Positions 45,064 to 53,787 of a stretch of 64,000 bases of DNA are shown piece after piece. Within the stretch, counting starts at the first letter, position 1, and the number at the start of each line of letters is the position of its first letter. The position numbers were made by a program, and so were the translations under genes. A model generated the notes under the pieces. It saw only the letters and a list, made by a program, of their open reading frames with translations. It ran no database searches and was not told the origin of the DNA. The stretch is from Lachnospiraceae bacterium (GTDB lineage Bacteria; Bacillota; Clostridia; Lachnospirales; Lachnospiraceae), in contig JAFYBE010000016.1 in assembly GCA_017540355.1 (NCBI GenBank), forward strand, positions 62,001 to 126,000, given 5' to 3'.

Positions 45064-48000
45064 TAAGCTTCTCCTTGTCCTTTCAGTATTCTGTCCATAA
45101 GTCTGATACATTCATCGGTATCGACATTGTCTATTGCTTTGTATAACTGCTTCACGATATCTTCAACGGCTTCGGGATATCTGTATTCTTTCATCCGGTT
45201 CTTCACCGCTTCCATTCCGTCCATATCAAGCTCATCGCAAGCGGCATAGAGTCTGTCCGAAAGCTCCTTTAAAACCGCGGCATCCGCCTGCTCTGCCGTA
45301 TCGGGTGTTATCTCATCCGATTTGTCCGTAAAATATCCCGAAAGCTTACCAAGCAGGATATCGAATTTCTCCATAAGTCCCGCATGATTCTCATTTATGG
45401 TGTCCAGATCATCCTCATGTCCGGCCTTCTCAAGGCGCTCGGCCATATCCCCGAGTTCCATCGCCCCAATCTGCCTTGACGAAGACTTAAGAGCATGTAC
45501 TTTAATCGTGTAATCCTGCCAGTCTTCGGTCTTATATGCCGCATCCAAAGCTTTGGCCTTATCGGCTCCCGATCTGTAATAATCCTCTACAATTCTGTTA
45601 TATAAGGCTACATTCCCGAGAACTTCTATGGCCGTTTCATAATCCAGACAGGCATATTCAACAATATTCTTATCATTTAAAAGAACTGAGCGGAAACCTG
45701 CGCTATCAGTCGTCCCGGTCAATGATGCCGCTGACGAACTCTCTATAATCTTATCCGCAGGAATCCAGCGTCTGACTGTCGACATAAGGGTCTTAACTTC
45801 TATTGGTTTGCCTACAAAGTCGTTCATTCCCTCGCTTATAAACATATCCTTTACACCTTCCATGACATTCGCGGTAAGTGCTATTATCGGCACATTCGCT
45901 GCTGCCGGAATGGTCTCTCTTATGATATGTGTTGCTTCAATTCCGTCCATCTCGGGCATCATATGATCCATGAAGACAATATCGTATTCATTCTCTTTTA
46001 TAAGTTCAATGGCTTCCATGCCGCTTAAAGCATGGGTACACTGAATATGAGTGGATTCTAACAGACCTTCTGTAATAGTTATGTTAACCAGATTGTCATC
46101 TACGATAAGTGCAGTGGCATCAGGAGCCGTGAAATCAACCCGGTAGAAGTCCGCTTCATTGATTGTCTCATCATATTCTTCCCTGTCATTTAAAATCGAA
46201 AGCATCGCAAGCGTGGTCTGCGGCCTTCTCATGACGCGGAGATTGTCACGGTCCGGCTTAAAGTCGGAATCAAATCCAACCAGTATAACACCCGTAACTC
46301 CTTTATTAGCATCAAGGAATGTACGGAGCTTATCGTCATACGATTCCGCTTCAAAGAACACATAGTCCTTCTTGCCCGACGGCTTATAATCATCAACCGA
46401 CTCAAGCACTCCGCTTGACACTGACAACTTGTTCATCTCCGCTTTAAACTTTTCTACCATTCCTTCTTTATCGTTGATAACAAAGGCATATTTGTCCTGC
46501 GCATCTTTTATAACAATATCCAAAGAAGGATCCAAAATCCTCTGCGGAATACTGAAATAGAAATCCGATCCCTTGCCGTATTCACTCTTAACACCAATGG
46601 AGCCGCCCATTGCCTCGCATAGGCTCTTGGATATGGCAAGTCCGAGACCGGTTCCTTCAACCGATCTGTTACGCTTGGAATCTATCTGCTCAAAATTTCT
46701 GAATAACTTCTCTATATCCTCTTCCTTTATCCCCACTCCGGTATCGGTAACATGATAAGTAAGTTCAAGCGCCGTATCCGAGAACCTCTCACACGCAAGC
46801 TTTATGCATACGATACCTTCCTGAGTAAACTTAATCGCGTTATTGGAAAGGTTAATAAGAATCTGCCTGATTCTCATCGCATCGCCTTCCAAAAGATGCG
46901 GAACAGATGCATCCACATCCACAAACAGTTCAAGATTCTTCTCACCGATCCTCGTCATTAAAACATTGGCTATATCATTGATCTCCGAAAGAGGCTCATA
47001 AGGTCCCTGTACTATCTCCATCTTACCGGCTTCAATCTTCGAAAAATCAAGTATGTCATTAATGATATTAAGCAGGTTGCGTCCCGAGTTCTTAATCTGT
47101 GTCAGATAATCCGCCACTTTGGGAGGCAGATCTTCTCTTAATGACAGTTCGGCCATTCCTATAACGGCATTCATGGGAGTACGTATCTCATGAGACATGT
47201 TGGCCAGGAAATCCGACTTCATCCTTGCGGCTCTCTCAAGCTCTCTGTTGGCCTCTTCCATCGCAATGAATCTTAACACCGAATCGGTCGAATCATGCAG
47301 GATATAAATCGTTCCAAGCGAAAAGCCGCTCCTGTTTAACTCGTTTTTTCTGGTTCTGAAATATACTCCTTCGCCGTCGCTCTTCTCATATCTTCTGACA
47401 ACGGAATCCGCAATGGTAATCGTATCGGCTAACCACTTATCAAGCTTGTCTTTATCCTTAAAGTCCTCCTTAAGTTCCTCGGTGAAGGTATTCTTAAGGA
47501 CATCGTTCATATAGACGGGATCATCGTATTCGTCATACAGGATAAACCCGTCACTCATGTCATTGGCAAAGTTTAAAAGCGACCAGCTTCTTAGCTTGTA
47601 TACAGAATAGTAGTTGACATAATAGTGCCATATGAAACAGCATACATTGATCGATATTCCCATGGTCCAGGTCGGCCAGCTTTTAATAAAGGACATGAAT
47701 TCCGGGAACAGATATACCAGTTCCGTCAGAAACAGATAGTAATATTTGCCTCTGAAAAGCTTGTCTGTATTCTTGGAATAAACAAGCAGGGCAATAAGCA
47801 TTATTAAGGCTTCGCCCGCAAGCGCCGCATAATATCCTTCCAATCCCATAACGGGCGGAGTACCCCTGTGTGCTTCCGCTATCCACCATGTACGACCGAG
47901 ATATATATGCCTTGCCAGGCTGAAAACCTTATTGCCTGCAAAAGAACTTAATATGACCGAAGACTGATAAAGCGACAATACACCTATAGGTATCAGATAT

Positions 48001-48269
48001 CGCTTAAAGCTTCTGTACCTGCCCATGGCCGCTATTGCCCATGTGGCATTGAAATACAACCAGGACTGAGCAAAAAGGAATATAATAAGGCCCAGCCTGA
48101 CATACTCAACACTGTTGCTGCTAAGCAAACCGAAACAGATTATATTGGCAACCGCGCCGACACTTTCCATCAGAATAAGTCCGGGATTGCGTCTTCTTAT
48201 ACTTACGGATTCAACCAGACACAGAATCGATGCGATGACCAAAATAACTATAATGTACCTAAAACCCAT
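45063..48269 (-). CDS. 7TM hybrid histidine kinase (HisKA-HATPase-REC-Hpt)
   Basis: 1068 residues. Seven N-terminal transmembrane helices (about 1-225, His_kinase_N7TM-like), a PAS-like segment (230-335), HisKA with His360 in ANMSHEIRTPMN, HATPase with NLSNNAIKFT, DTGVGI and GTGLGLAIS, then a degenerate receiver-like region (about 590-705, no acceptor Asp in context), a true receiver (about 718-835, Asp768 in IVFMDHMMPEMDG) and an Hpt domain (His925 in KVHALKSSSRQIG), followed by about 100 helical residues. This allows a full His-Asp-His-Asp relay ending on the next gene's receiver. The TRAP-type binding protein gene ends 5 bp upstream, suggesting that it presents the signal. Confidence 0.93.
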   Translation of the reverse strand: MGFRYIIVILVIASILCLVESVSIRRRNPGLILMESVGAVANIICFGLLSSNSVEYVRLGLIIFLFAQSWLYFNATWAIAAMGRYRSFKRYLIPIGVLSLYQSSVILSSFAGNKVFSLARHIYLGRTWWIAEAHRGTPPVMGLEGYYAALAGEALIMLIALLVYSKNTDKLFRGKYYYLFLTELVYLFPEFMSFIKSWPTWTMGISINVCCFIWHYYVNYYSVYKLRSWSLLNFANDMSDGFILYDEYDDPVYMNDVLKNTFTEELKEDFKDKDKLDKWLADTITIADSVVRRYEKSDGEGVYFRTRKNELNRSGFSLGTIYILHDSTDSVLRFIAMEEANRELERAARMKSDFLANMSHEIRTPMNAVIGMAELSLREDLPPKVADYLTQIKNSGRNLLNIINDILDFSKIEAGKMEIVQGPYEPLSEINDIANVLMTRIGEKNLELFVDVDASVPHLLEGDAMRIRQILINLSNNAIKFTQEGIVCIKLACERFSDTALELTYHVTDTGVGIKEEDIEKLFRNFEQIDSKRNRSVEGTGLGLAISKSLCEAMGGSIGVKSEYGKGSDFYFSIPQRILDPSLDIVIKDAQDKYAFVINDKEGMVEKFKAEMNKLSVSSGVLESVDDYKPSGKKDYVFFEAESYDDKLRTFLDANKGVTGVILVGFDSDFKPDRDNLRVMRRPQTTLAMLSILNDREEYDETINEADFYRVDFTAPDATALIVDDNLVNITITEGLLESTHIQCTHALSGMEAIELIKENEYDIVFMDHMMPEMDGIEATHIIRETIPAAANVPIIALTANVMEGVKDMFISEGMNDFVGKPIEVKTLMSTVRRWIPADKIIESSSAASLTGTTDSAGFRSVLLNDKNIVEYACLDYETAIEVLGNVALYNRIVEDYYRSGADKAKALDAAYKTEDWQDYTIKVHALKSSSRQIGAMELGDMAERLEKAGHEDDLDTINENHAGLMEKFDILLGKLSGYFTDKSDEITPDTAEQADAAVLKELSDRLYAACDELDMDGMEAVKNRMKEYRYPEAVEDIVKQLYKAIDNVDTDECIRLMDRILKGQGEA

Positions 48270-48274
48270 GTAAC

Positions 48275-49270
48275 CTACCTAATCTTATCCAACAGCTTTG
48301 CATCGTAAGTGTCTGCAAATACATCTACGGCATTTGACGTTGCCGCCTTAAACTCTTCAAGATCGGGATACGTGACGGTCATGCCCTCTTCCTCAAGTTT
48401 TTCAATGTATTCCTCGGTCTGCGTCCTGACAAGTTCTCTGTCTTTAACCTGTGCCTTGGCCGCAGCATCCAGAATTATCTTCTTATCCTCCTCGGATAAC
48501 TTCTTCCATATATCTTCACGGATAACAAAAAGCATTACGTCATAACTGTGATTGGTAATCGCCAGATTGGACTGAACCTCATAAAGGCCGTTATTGTATA
48601 TAACCGGAATAGGATTCTCCTGTGCATCAAACTCACCGTTCCTAAGAGCATCCTTAAGCTTGGTAAAATCAAGTACTCTGGGTTCGGCGCCCAAAAGCTG
48701 CATAGTCTGCATTACAATCTGATTCTCCGGTGTACGTATAATAAGCCCCTGCATATCATCAACCGAATTGACGGGTCCCACATCTTTTGACGTAGTCACA
48801 CATCTGAATCCGTTATCGTAATGTCCCAAAACCCGTATATTGCATGAAGCAAGGTTCTTCTCAGCCTCTTTCTCTATATCACCGTCAACAAATGCCCATG
48901 CCTCATCAAAGCTGTCGAACAAAAAAGGGAATGCCGAGATTCCGACATTGGCATCATAATTGGCAAAATTACCCGCACTGGATGCCGTAATATCAACATC
49001 TCCGTTGACAATACCGCTTATCAGGTCAGAATCCGCTCCGAGTTCTCCGTCGGGATATATCTCTATAACAATCCTTCCGTCGGTTGCCGTCTCAACTTCT
49101 TCTTTAAAAAGCTCTGTAGCAACAACTCTGGGATCCGATGCCACCGTTGAAAAACCCGCTTTTAAAACCAGTGTGTCTCCGTCTCCCGAATCGGTCGAAG
49201 TTCCGCAGCCCGCCGTAGCAAGACATGCGGTTAAGACAAATGCAATTGCTGTACAATTCCTTATCTTCAC
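48275..49270 (-). CDS. TRAP-type (DctP family) solute-binding lipoprotein
   Basis: 331 residues, GTG start at 49270 with GGAGG about 9 nt upstream. Lipobox LATAGC (Cys22). DctP-family features: KAGFSTVASDPRVVATELF, IEIYPDGELGADSDLISGIVNGDVDI, ISAFPFLFDSFDEAW, the carboxylate-binding Arg region QGLIIRTPENQI, and FDAQENPIPVIYNNGLYEVQ. TRAP binding proteins usually bind organic acids and feed DctQM permeases; none is present. Its stop is 5 bp before the hybrid kinase gene, so it probably acts as ligand receptor for that kinase, as described for some periplasmic binding protein-kinase pairs. Confidence 0.93.
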   Translation of the reverse strand: MKIRNCTAIAFVLTACLATAGCGTSTDSGDGDTLVLKAGFSTVASDPRVVATELFKEEVETATDGRIVIEIYPDGELGADSDLISGIVNGDVDITASSAGNFANYDANVGISAFPFLFDSFDEAWAFVDGDIEKEAEKNLASCNIRVLGHYDNGFRCVTTSKDVGPVNSVDDMQGLIIRTPENQIVMQTMQLLGAEPRVLDFTKLKDALRNGEFDAQENPIPVIYNNGLYEVQSNLAITNHSYDVMLFVIREDIWKKLSEEDKKIILDAAAKAQVKDRELVRTQTEEYIEKLEEEGMTVTYPDLEEFKAATSNAVDVFADTYDAKLLDKIR

Positions 49271-49317
49271 TTAAGACAACCTCCGCGTTAAATCGCAATA
49301 CATACTTATTTATATAT

Positions 49318-49388
49318 ATTATACGTTTTATTATCTCTCAAAAGTGCCGTTTTGTCCATAGTTTCGTGCATTGCTCGGGTTTTGAGAG
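49318..49388 (-). promoter_or_regulatory. Promoter region of the TRAP-SBP/kinase operon with a 9-bp inverted repeat
   Basis: Minus-strand TATAAT at 49318-49323 without a consensus -35. Immediately upstream is a perfect inverted repeat CTCTCAAAA (49335-49343) / TTTTGAGAG (49380-49388) separated by 36 nt. A weak -35 plus an upstream repeat suggests activator-dependent expression. Confidence 0.45.
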
Positions 49389-49438
49389 CAGTCCTGAAAG
49401 CTAATTTGAAATTATATATAAATTTTTTTCATAGAGTG

Positions 49439-49467
49439 TTGACATACAATATTATATGGTGTATAAC
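49439..49467 (+). promoter_or_regulatory. Promoter of the padR operon
   Basis: TTGACA (49439-49444), 17-bp spacer, TATAAC (49462-49467). Confidence 0.85.
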
Positions 49468-49504
49468 ATTACTCGTAAGCAATATTATATCGCGTATAAT
49501 ATTG
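49447..49504. promoter_or_regulatory. Two tandem palindromic operators, probably for PadR
   Basis: Site 1 (49447-49470): CAATATTATA-TGGTG-TATAACATT, lying across the -35/-10 spacer and -10. Site 2 (49480-49504): CAATATTATA-TCGCG-TATAATATTG, a perfect 10-bp-arm palindrome downstream of the transcription start. Centres are 33 bp apart, about three helical turns. Confidence 0.75.
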
Positions 49505-49532
49505 TAGGAGTTACAAAGGAGGTGATTTAACC

Positions 49533-49874
49533 TTGGTATTTAATACAGGTTCAGCCTTGTTGGACGCTATCGTACTCGCGGTAGTCGCCAGAGAATGCAA
49601 GGGCACCTACGGATATAAGATCACTCAGGATGTACGTTCCGTTATAGAGCTTTCGGAATCGACTTTATACCCGGTACTCAGACGACTGCAAAAAGATGAG
49701 TGTCTGGAGACATATGACGAGCAGTTCAACGGCCGTAACAGGCGTTATTACAAGATAACGGAGAGGGGAAGCGCACAGCTGGCTTTATACAGAAGCGAAT
49801 GGCTTGCATATTCATCCAGGGTTACATCTATATTCATGGGGAAGACAGAGGAAGGAAATGAGGAGGATTCATAA
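49533..49874 (+). CDS. PadR-family transcriptional regulator
   Basis: 113 residues. A winged helix-turn-helix of the PadR type: SALLDAIVLAVVARE, GTYGYKITQDV, LSESTLYPVLRRLQKDECLE, RNRRYYKITERG; short PadR-s2 C-terminus. The start codon is TTG at 49533, supported by AAAGGAGGTGAT, a full-length complement of the 16S rRNA 3' end, 7 nt upstream. Two operator-like palindromes overlap its promoter, so autorepression is likely. It shares TAATG with the next gene. Confidence 0.93.
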   Translation: MVFNTGSALLDAIVLAVVARECKGTYGYKITQDVRSVIELSESTLYPVLRRLQKDECLETYDEQFNGRNRRYYKITERGSAQLALYRSEWLAYSSRVTSIFMGKTEEGNEEDS

Positions 49875-51127
49875 TGAGCAGAGCAGAATATTTAAGCGAG
49901 CTTGAAAAACTTCTTTCGGATATATCTTCAGACGAGAAGCAGGACGCTTTGGGATATTACTACGATTATCTTGACGTCGATGATGTTGAGGATCTGGAAG
50001 AAAGGATGAGATCGCTCGGAACACCCGAGGAACTCGCAGCCAAAATCAAGCTTGCATCATCTGACACAAGTGTCATTGATGGAGAATTCACAGAGACAGG
50101 CTATTCTGACAGTATTGATGACACTCGTGACGTACCGGATAAATATACGCAAGTTGCCGAAAGTGACAATGCTGTCGGAGACAACGGGGAACCCAAATAC
50201 ACAATATTCGGTGTAAAAATCACAAAAAGCGTACTTATTCTGTTGATAGTACTGTTTTTACTGATTGTTCCGGCAATATTCTCCATATTTAAGGGAATAG
50301 GAAAAGGCATAATAAAGATAGGCAGATTTGCAACGGGTTCGGTAATAAATGTAACGGATATATTTGATGATATCGATGATGCGACGGAGGATATATTGAA
50401 AGATAATTCCGATTCATCATCGATAGCGGGAGAAACGGTGGTCATAGGGGAAGCGAGCACCATAGAGGATATCGAACTTGACATAGGAGCTGTTGACTTG
50501 CAGATAAAAGCAGGCACCGACGGGAAGGTGTCTGCCGAAACAAGTGAAAACGTCGTTGTCAAGTTCGATAAAAGCGGCGACAATAAGGTTAAGATACAGT
50601 TTAAGCCAAAGAACAAAAGCGGATTGAGCAAGGACAAAAAAGCCGTATTGTATATGCCTGATAACATGACTCTTGACAGTCTTGACATAGAAGCCGGAGC
50701 CTCAGCCTTAAAATGCAAGGTTGATATAACGTGTAAGGATTTGGACATCGAGCTCGGTGCCGGAGACATCAGCTTTAGCAAGCTAACGGCCGAAGATGCA
50801 GATATATCCATAGGTGCCGGAAAGGTCTCTTTTGAAAAGCTGTATTCGAAAAATGCCAATGTTGAGGTCGGAATGGGTGACTTTACCTCAGCCGGTGACA
50901 TAAGCGATTCTCTTGATCTGGTATGTACTATGGGTAATGCAACTCTTAAGCTTGAAAGTGCGGAAACCGACCACGATTACGACATTAAGGTCGGAATGGG
51001 CAACTTAAACGTCGGATCCACCAAGATCTCGGGCATGGCTTCAGAAAGAGAGATTGACAACGAGTCTTCGTCAAAGTACAACATAGAAGTCGGAATGGGC
51101 AATGTAAACATGTCTTTTAAGAATTAA
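49874..51127 (+). CDS. HAAS (DUF1700) membrane protein with DUF4097-like beta-repeat domain
   Basis: 417 residues. The N-terminal HAAS/DUF1700 domain (1-60: MSRAEYLSELEKLLSDI, LGTPEELAAKI) is the usual partner of PadR regulators. A transmembrane helix lies at about 114-136, followed by a linker and a C-terminal repetitive beta domain of the DUF4097 type (IEDIELDIGAVDLQIKAG, LDIELGAGDISFSK, ANVEVGMGDFTSAGD, YNIEVGMGNVNM), in which the ELGAG/EVGMG turn recurs. Coupled to padR by one-base overlap. Likely an envelope-stress or membrane-anchored sensor; the ligand is unknown. Confidence 0.88.
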   Translation: MSRAEYLSELEKLLSDISSDEKQDALGYYYDYLDVDDVEDLEERMRSLGTPEELAAKIKLASSDTSVIDGEFTETGYSDSIDDTRDVPDKYTQVAESDNAVGDNGEPKYTIFGVKITKSVLILLIVLFLLIVPAIFSIFKGIGKGIIKIGRFATGSVINVTDIFDDIDDATEDILKDNSDSSSIAGETVVIGEASTIEDIELDIGAVDLQIKAGTDGKVSAETSENVVVKFDKSGDNKVKIQFKPKNKSGLSKDKKAVLYMPDNMTLDSLDIEAGASALKCKVDITCKDLDIELGAGDISFSKLTAEDADISIGAGKVSFEKLYSKNANVEVGMGDFTSAGDISDSLDLVCTMGNATLKLESAETDHDYDIKVGMGNLNVGSTKISGMASEREIDNESSSKYNIEVGMGNVNMSFKN

Positions 51128-51148
51128 TATAAGAAAAGGAGAATTATT

Positions 51149-51337
51149 ATGAATAACGGAAAAAGACTTACAAAATCAGCAACAGAAAGAATGCTCTGCG
51201 GAGTATGCGGCGGTATAGCCGAGTATATCGGAACGGATCCCACGGTTATACGTGTATTGTGGGTAATATTCTCCCTCATGGGAGGTTCAGGTCTTTTGGC
51301 TTATATCATAGCCGCAATAATCATTCCCGAAGAGTAA
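51149..51337 (+). CDS. PspC domain protein
   Basis: 62 residues, essentially a single PspC domain: KRLTKSATERMLCGVCGGIA, EYIGTDPTVIRVLWVIFSLMG and a hydrophobic segment ending AAIIIPEE. PspC proteins act in phage-shock/envelope-stress responses (LiaY/YthC-like in Firmicutes). AAGGAG site; 21 bp after the HAAS gene. Third gene of the padR cassette. Confidence 0.95.
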   Translation: MNNGKRLTKSATERMLCGVCGGIAEYIGTDPTVIRVLWVIFSLMGGSGLLAYIIAAIIIPEE

Positions 51338-51346
51338 CACGTACAA

Positions 51347-53716
51347 TTAAATATATTTATTCCAGAAGCGCATCAGTTCATCTGATGCGCTTTCTTTTGT
51401 TATCTTGACCACATCTTTCCACTCTCTCGGATACAGTTCTTTATATGATGAATAGGCAAACCTGTAGTCCAATAAAGCCACAATACCTACATCTTCATGT
51501 GTACGGATTACACGTCCGGCTGCCTGCAAAACCTTGTTAAATCCGGGATAAATATAGGCATACTTCATTCCGAATCCATCTCCGTCCGTTCTGTCAAAAT
51601 AATCCTTTATAAGTTCGTTTTCATCGCAGACCATCGGAATTCCGGTGCCGACCACCAAAGAACCTATAAGGTTTTCTCCCTGAAGATCGATTCCCTCCGA
51701 AAAAATCCCTCCAAGCACGCAAAATCCGACAAGGCTTTCTTCCTTATGCTCATCCGCATTCATGAATCTGTTAAGGAACTCTTCTCTCTCCTCTTCGGAC
51801 ATTCGATCTCCCTGGATTAATATCCCTTCAGACGAATATACGGCTTCGTATGCCTTAAAAACGCTGTCCATAAAGGAATATGAGGGAAAGAAAACCATGT
51901 AATTACCCTTTCGGGCACTTGTTATTTTATTTATCAGTCCGGCAATTCTTTCAAATTGTGCAGGACCTCGTTCGGTATACTTGGTTGTTACGCCTTCGGC
52001 TAAGAGTATTGCTCTTTTTGCGGGGTCAAAAGATGAATTTGCATAAACTTCATAGTCCTCATCCTCTCCTCCCAACAGGCTCTTAAAGTACCTTATCGGT
52101 AACAGAGTAGCCGAAAAAAGTATCGAAGAAACTCCGCGCTTCATACATGCCTTTAAATTATCCGACGGATCGACACAATAGAGTCTTAAATAAAACGCAC
52201 CCTCTCCGCCGAAATACCCGTACATCACATATTTTTCGTCCATCAGCTCGTAAATGTAAAGGAAATGCGACAGGATAAAAGTAAAATCAAGCACCTCGTC
52301 GCGTACGGGGGACTGATCGTGATTTTCAAGGTAATCAAGCAGCCTGTCATAAAGTCTTTCAGCCGAACGTACAAGGGAGGATATGTCGTCATATACGTGA
52401 TATGCTGCTTTTCCCGTTTCCGCACAGGCTCTTTTAAGCGACAGCAGTTCTTTATTCAAGCTTTCCAGCCTCTTAACAAGGATGGAATCATATATCTTCA
52501 CCGACTTTTTAAGTGCCAAAACATCCTCTTTGCATAGCAGAGCACTGTACATTGCGCGGCCTCTGTCCACAAGATTATGTGCCTCGTCTATAAGAAAAAT
52601 GTTGTCGGCCTTCTTGCCTTCGGCAAAAAACCTTTTAAGATAAACATGAGGATCGAAAAGATAGTTGTAATCGCAGATGACCATATCCGTAAAAAGACTG
52701 ATATCAAGTGCAAATTCAAAGGGACATACCTCATACTTTTTTGCATATTCTTCTATGGTCTCTCTGTTGTAATTCTCTTCTTTTGACAGAATGGCAAAAA
52801 GAGCTTCGTTAATCCTGTCAAAATGCCCTTTGGCATAAGGACAGGCTTCGGGATTGCACATCCTCTCCTCTAAAAAACAGATCTTATCTTTTGCAGTAAG
52901 CACTATGCTCTTAAACGAAAGACCGTTTTTTCTTAGCAGGCCTACGGTATCATCCGCCACGGTACGGGTTATGGTCTTGGCCGTAAGATAAAAAAGACGG
53001 TCCGCCTTGCCTTCTCCCATCGCTTTGACAGACGGGAAAACAGTCGCTATTGTTTTTCCCACTCCGGTAGGTGCCTCCAAAAACAGCTTACGCCCGTGGA
53101 CTATCGTATGATAAACATGTGTAACAAGCTCTTTCTGACCCTCTCTGTAATCATAGGGAAATTCAAGGCTCTTTATCGATGCGTTGCGCTTATCCTTCCA
53201 TTCAAGATCAAGGCGCACCCATTTCTCATACTCCTTTAAAAGGTCGTCAAACCATTCTTTAAGCTCGGAAAAGTCATAGGAAGAGACAAAATAACGTATA
53301 TTCTCGGTATACATATTGACATATGTCATTCTTACGTCGATATTCTCAAGTTTATTCTGCAATGCGTATATATATGCGTAGCATTTTGCCTGTGCCAGAT
53401 GAACTCCGACGGGGTCGTCCATTTTATCAAGATGCCTGTAAGTACCCTTAATCTCATCTATCGTCACCGGGAACGAATCAATTATACCGTCCGCCCTGCC
53501 GTCTATGATTATTGCTATATCATCGTCGGTAAAATGAGTATATGAAAGGGGAACCTCGGCATGATACTCACTGCCCTGTTCCTTCTGAATCTTGCGGTGA
53601 AGCCTGCCGCCCTCCTGCATGGCATTCACCTGATCGTGTGCTGTTCTGTTGTCTATGTCGCCCTCCCTGAGTATAAACTCAACGAGGGACCTGACCGATA
53701 TCTGAACCTGCTTCAT
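51347..53716 (-). CDS. Rad3/DinG-like helicase with N-terminal RecB/Cas4-type nuclease domain
   Basis: 789 residues. The N-terminal domain has the full Cas4/RecB nuclease set: His40 in GGRLHRKI, Asp76 in GRADGIID, Glu88-x-Lys90 in IDEIKG and Gln109-xxx-Tyr113. The helicase part has Walker A APTGVGKTIATV, a cysteine set suited to an Fe-S cluster (CFLEERMCNPEACPY then CPFEFA), DEAH in FLIDEAHNL, and motif VI near QAAGRVIRTHEDVG. An XPD-type 5'-3' DNA helicase is expected, with a nuclease in cis. No ribosome site precedes ATG 53716; TGTTATAAT ends 7 nt upstream, suggesting a leaderless mRNA. Its 3' end overlaps the convergent padR-operon terminator. Confidence 0.92.
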   Translation of the reverse strand: MKQVQISVRSLVEFILREGDIDNRTAHDQVNAMQEGGRLHRKIQKEQGSEYHAEVPLSYTHFTDDDIAIIIDGRADGIIDSFPVTIDEIKGTYRHLDKMDDPVGVHLAQAKCYAYIYALQNKLENIDVRMTYVNMYTENIRYFVSSYDFSELKEWFDDLLKEYEKWVRLDLEWKDKRNASIKSLEFPYDYREGQKELVTHVYHTIVHGRKLFLEAPTGVGKTIATVFPSVKAMGEGKADRLFYLTAKTITRTVADDTVGLLRKNGLSFKSIVLTAKDKICFLEERMCNPEACPYAKGHFDRINEALFAILSKEENYNRETIEEYAKKYEVCPFEFALDISLFTDMVICDYNYLFDPHVYLKRFFAEGKKADNIFLIDEAHNLVDRGRAMYSALLCKEDVLALKKSVKIYDSILVKRLESLNKELLSLKRACAETGKAAYHVYDDISSLVRSAERLYDRLLDYLENHDQSPVRDEVLDFTFILSHFLYIYELMDEKYVMYGYFGGEGAFYLRLYCVDPSDNLKACMKRGVSSILFSATLLPIRYFKSLLGGEDEDYEVYANSSFDPAKRAILLAEGVTTKYTERGPAQFERIAGLINKITSARKGNYMVFFPSYSFMDSVFKAYEAVYSSEGILIQGDRMSEEEREEFLNRFMNADEHKEESLVGFCVLGGIFSEGIDLQGENLIGSLVVGTGIPMVCDENELIKDYFDRTDGDGFGMKYAYIYPGFNKVLQAAGRVIRTHEDVGIVALLDYRFAYSSYKELYPREWKDVVKITKESASDELMRFWNKYI
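51366..51398 (+). terminator. Terminator of the padR operon inside the helicase coding end
   Basis: 11-bp perfect stem AAGCGCATCAG / CTGATGCGCTT with a 5-nt loop, tail TTTCTTTT on the plus strand. It lies within the last codons of the convergent helicase gene. Confidence 0.75.
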
Positions 53717-53723
53717 AGCGACA

Positions 53724-53732
53724 ATTATAACA
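53724..53732 (-). promoter_or_regulatory. Extended -10 promoter abutting the helicase start
   Basis: Minus-strand TGTTATAAT; 7 nt separate it from ATG 53716, so the predicted +1 falls at the start codon. No -35 consensus. Confidence 0.55.
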
Positions 53733-53733
53733 C

Positions 53734-53771
53734 AAAAAAGGACCGAACCCGTACATCCGGATTCGGTCCTT
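53734..53771 (-). terminator. Intrinsic terminator of the HPr-like gene
   Basis: Stem AAGGACCGAA / TTCGGTCCTT (53738-53771) with partly paired inner part, followed on the minus strand by TTTTTT. Confidence 0.85.
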
Positions 53772-53787
53772 ATATTAAGTTTTACTC

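Noticed and set aside
49335..49388. Guanidine-III or other known riboswitch upstream of the TRAP-type gene
   Set aside because: Part of the sequence (GGACAAAACGGCAC) resembles a guanidine-III segment, but the required pairing in the first half is absent; kept only as an inverted repeat.
50101..50901. 266-codon minus-strand frame opposite the HAAS gene
   Set aside because: Serine-rich mirror of a repetitive coding region; no start signals and no recognisable domain.
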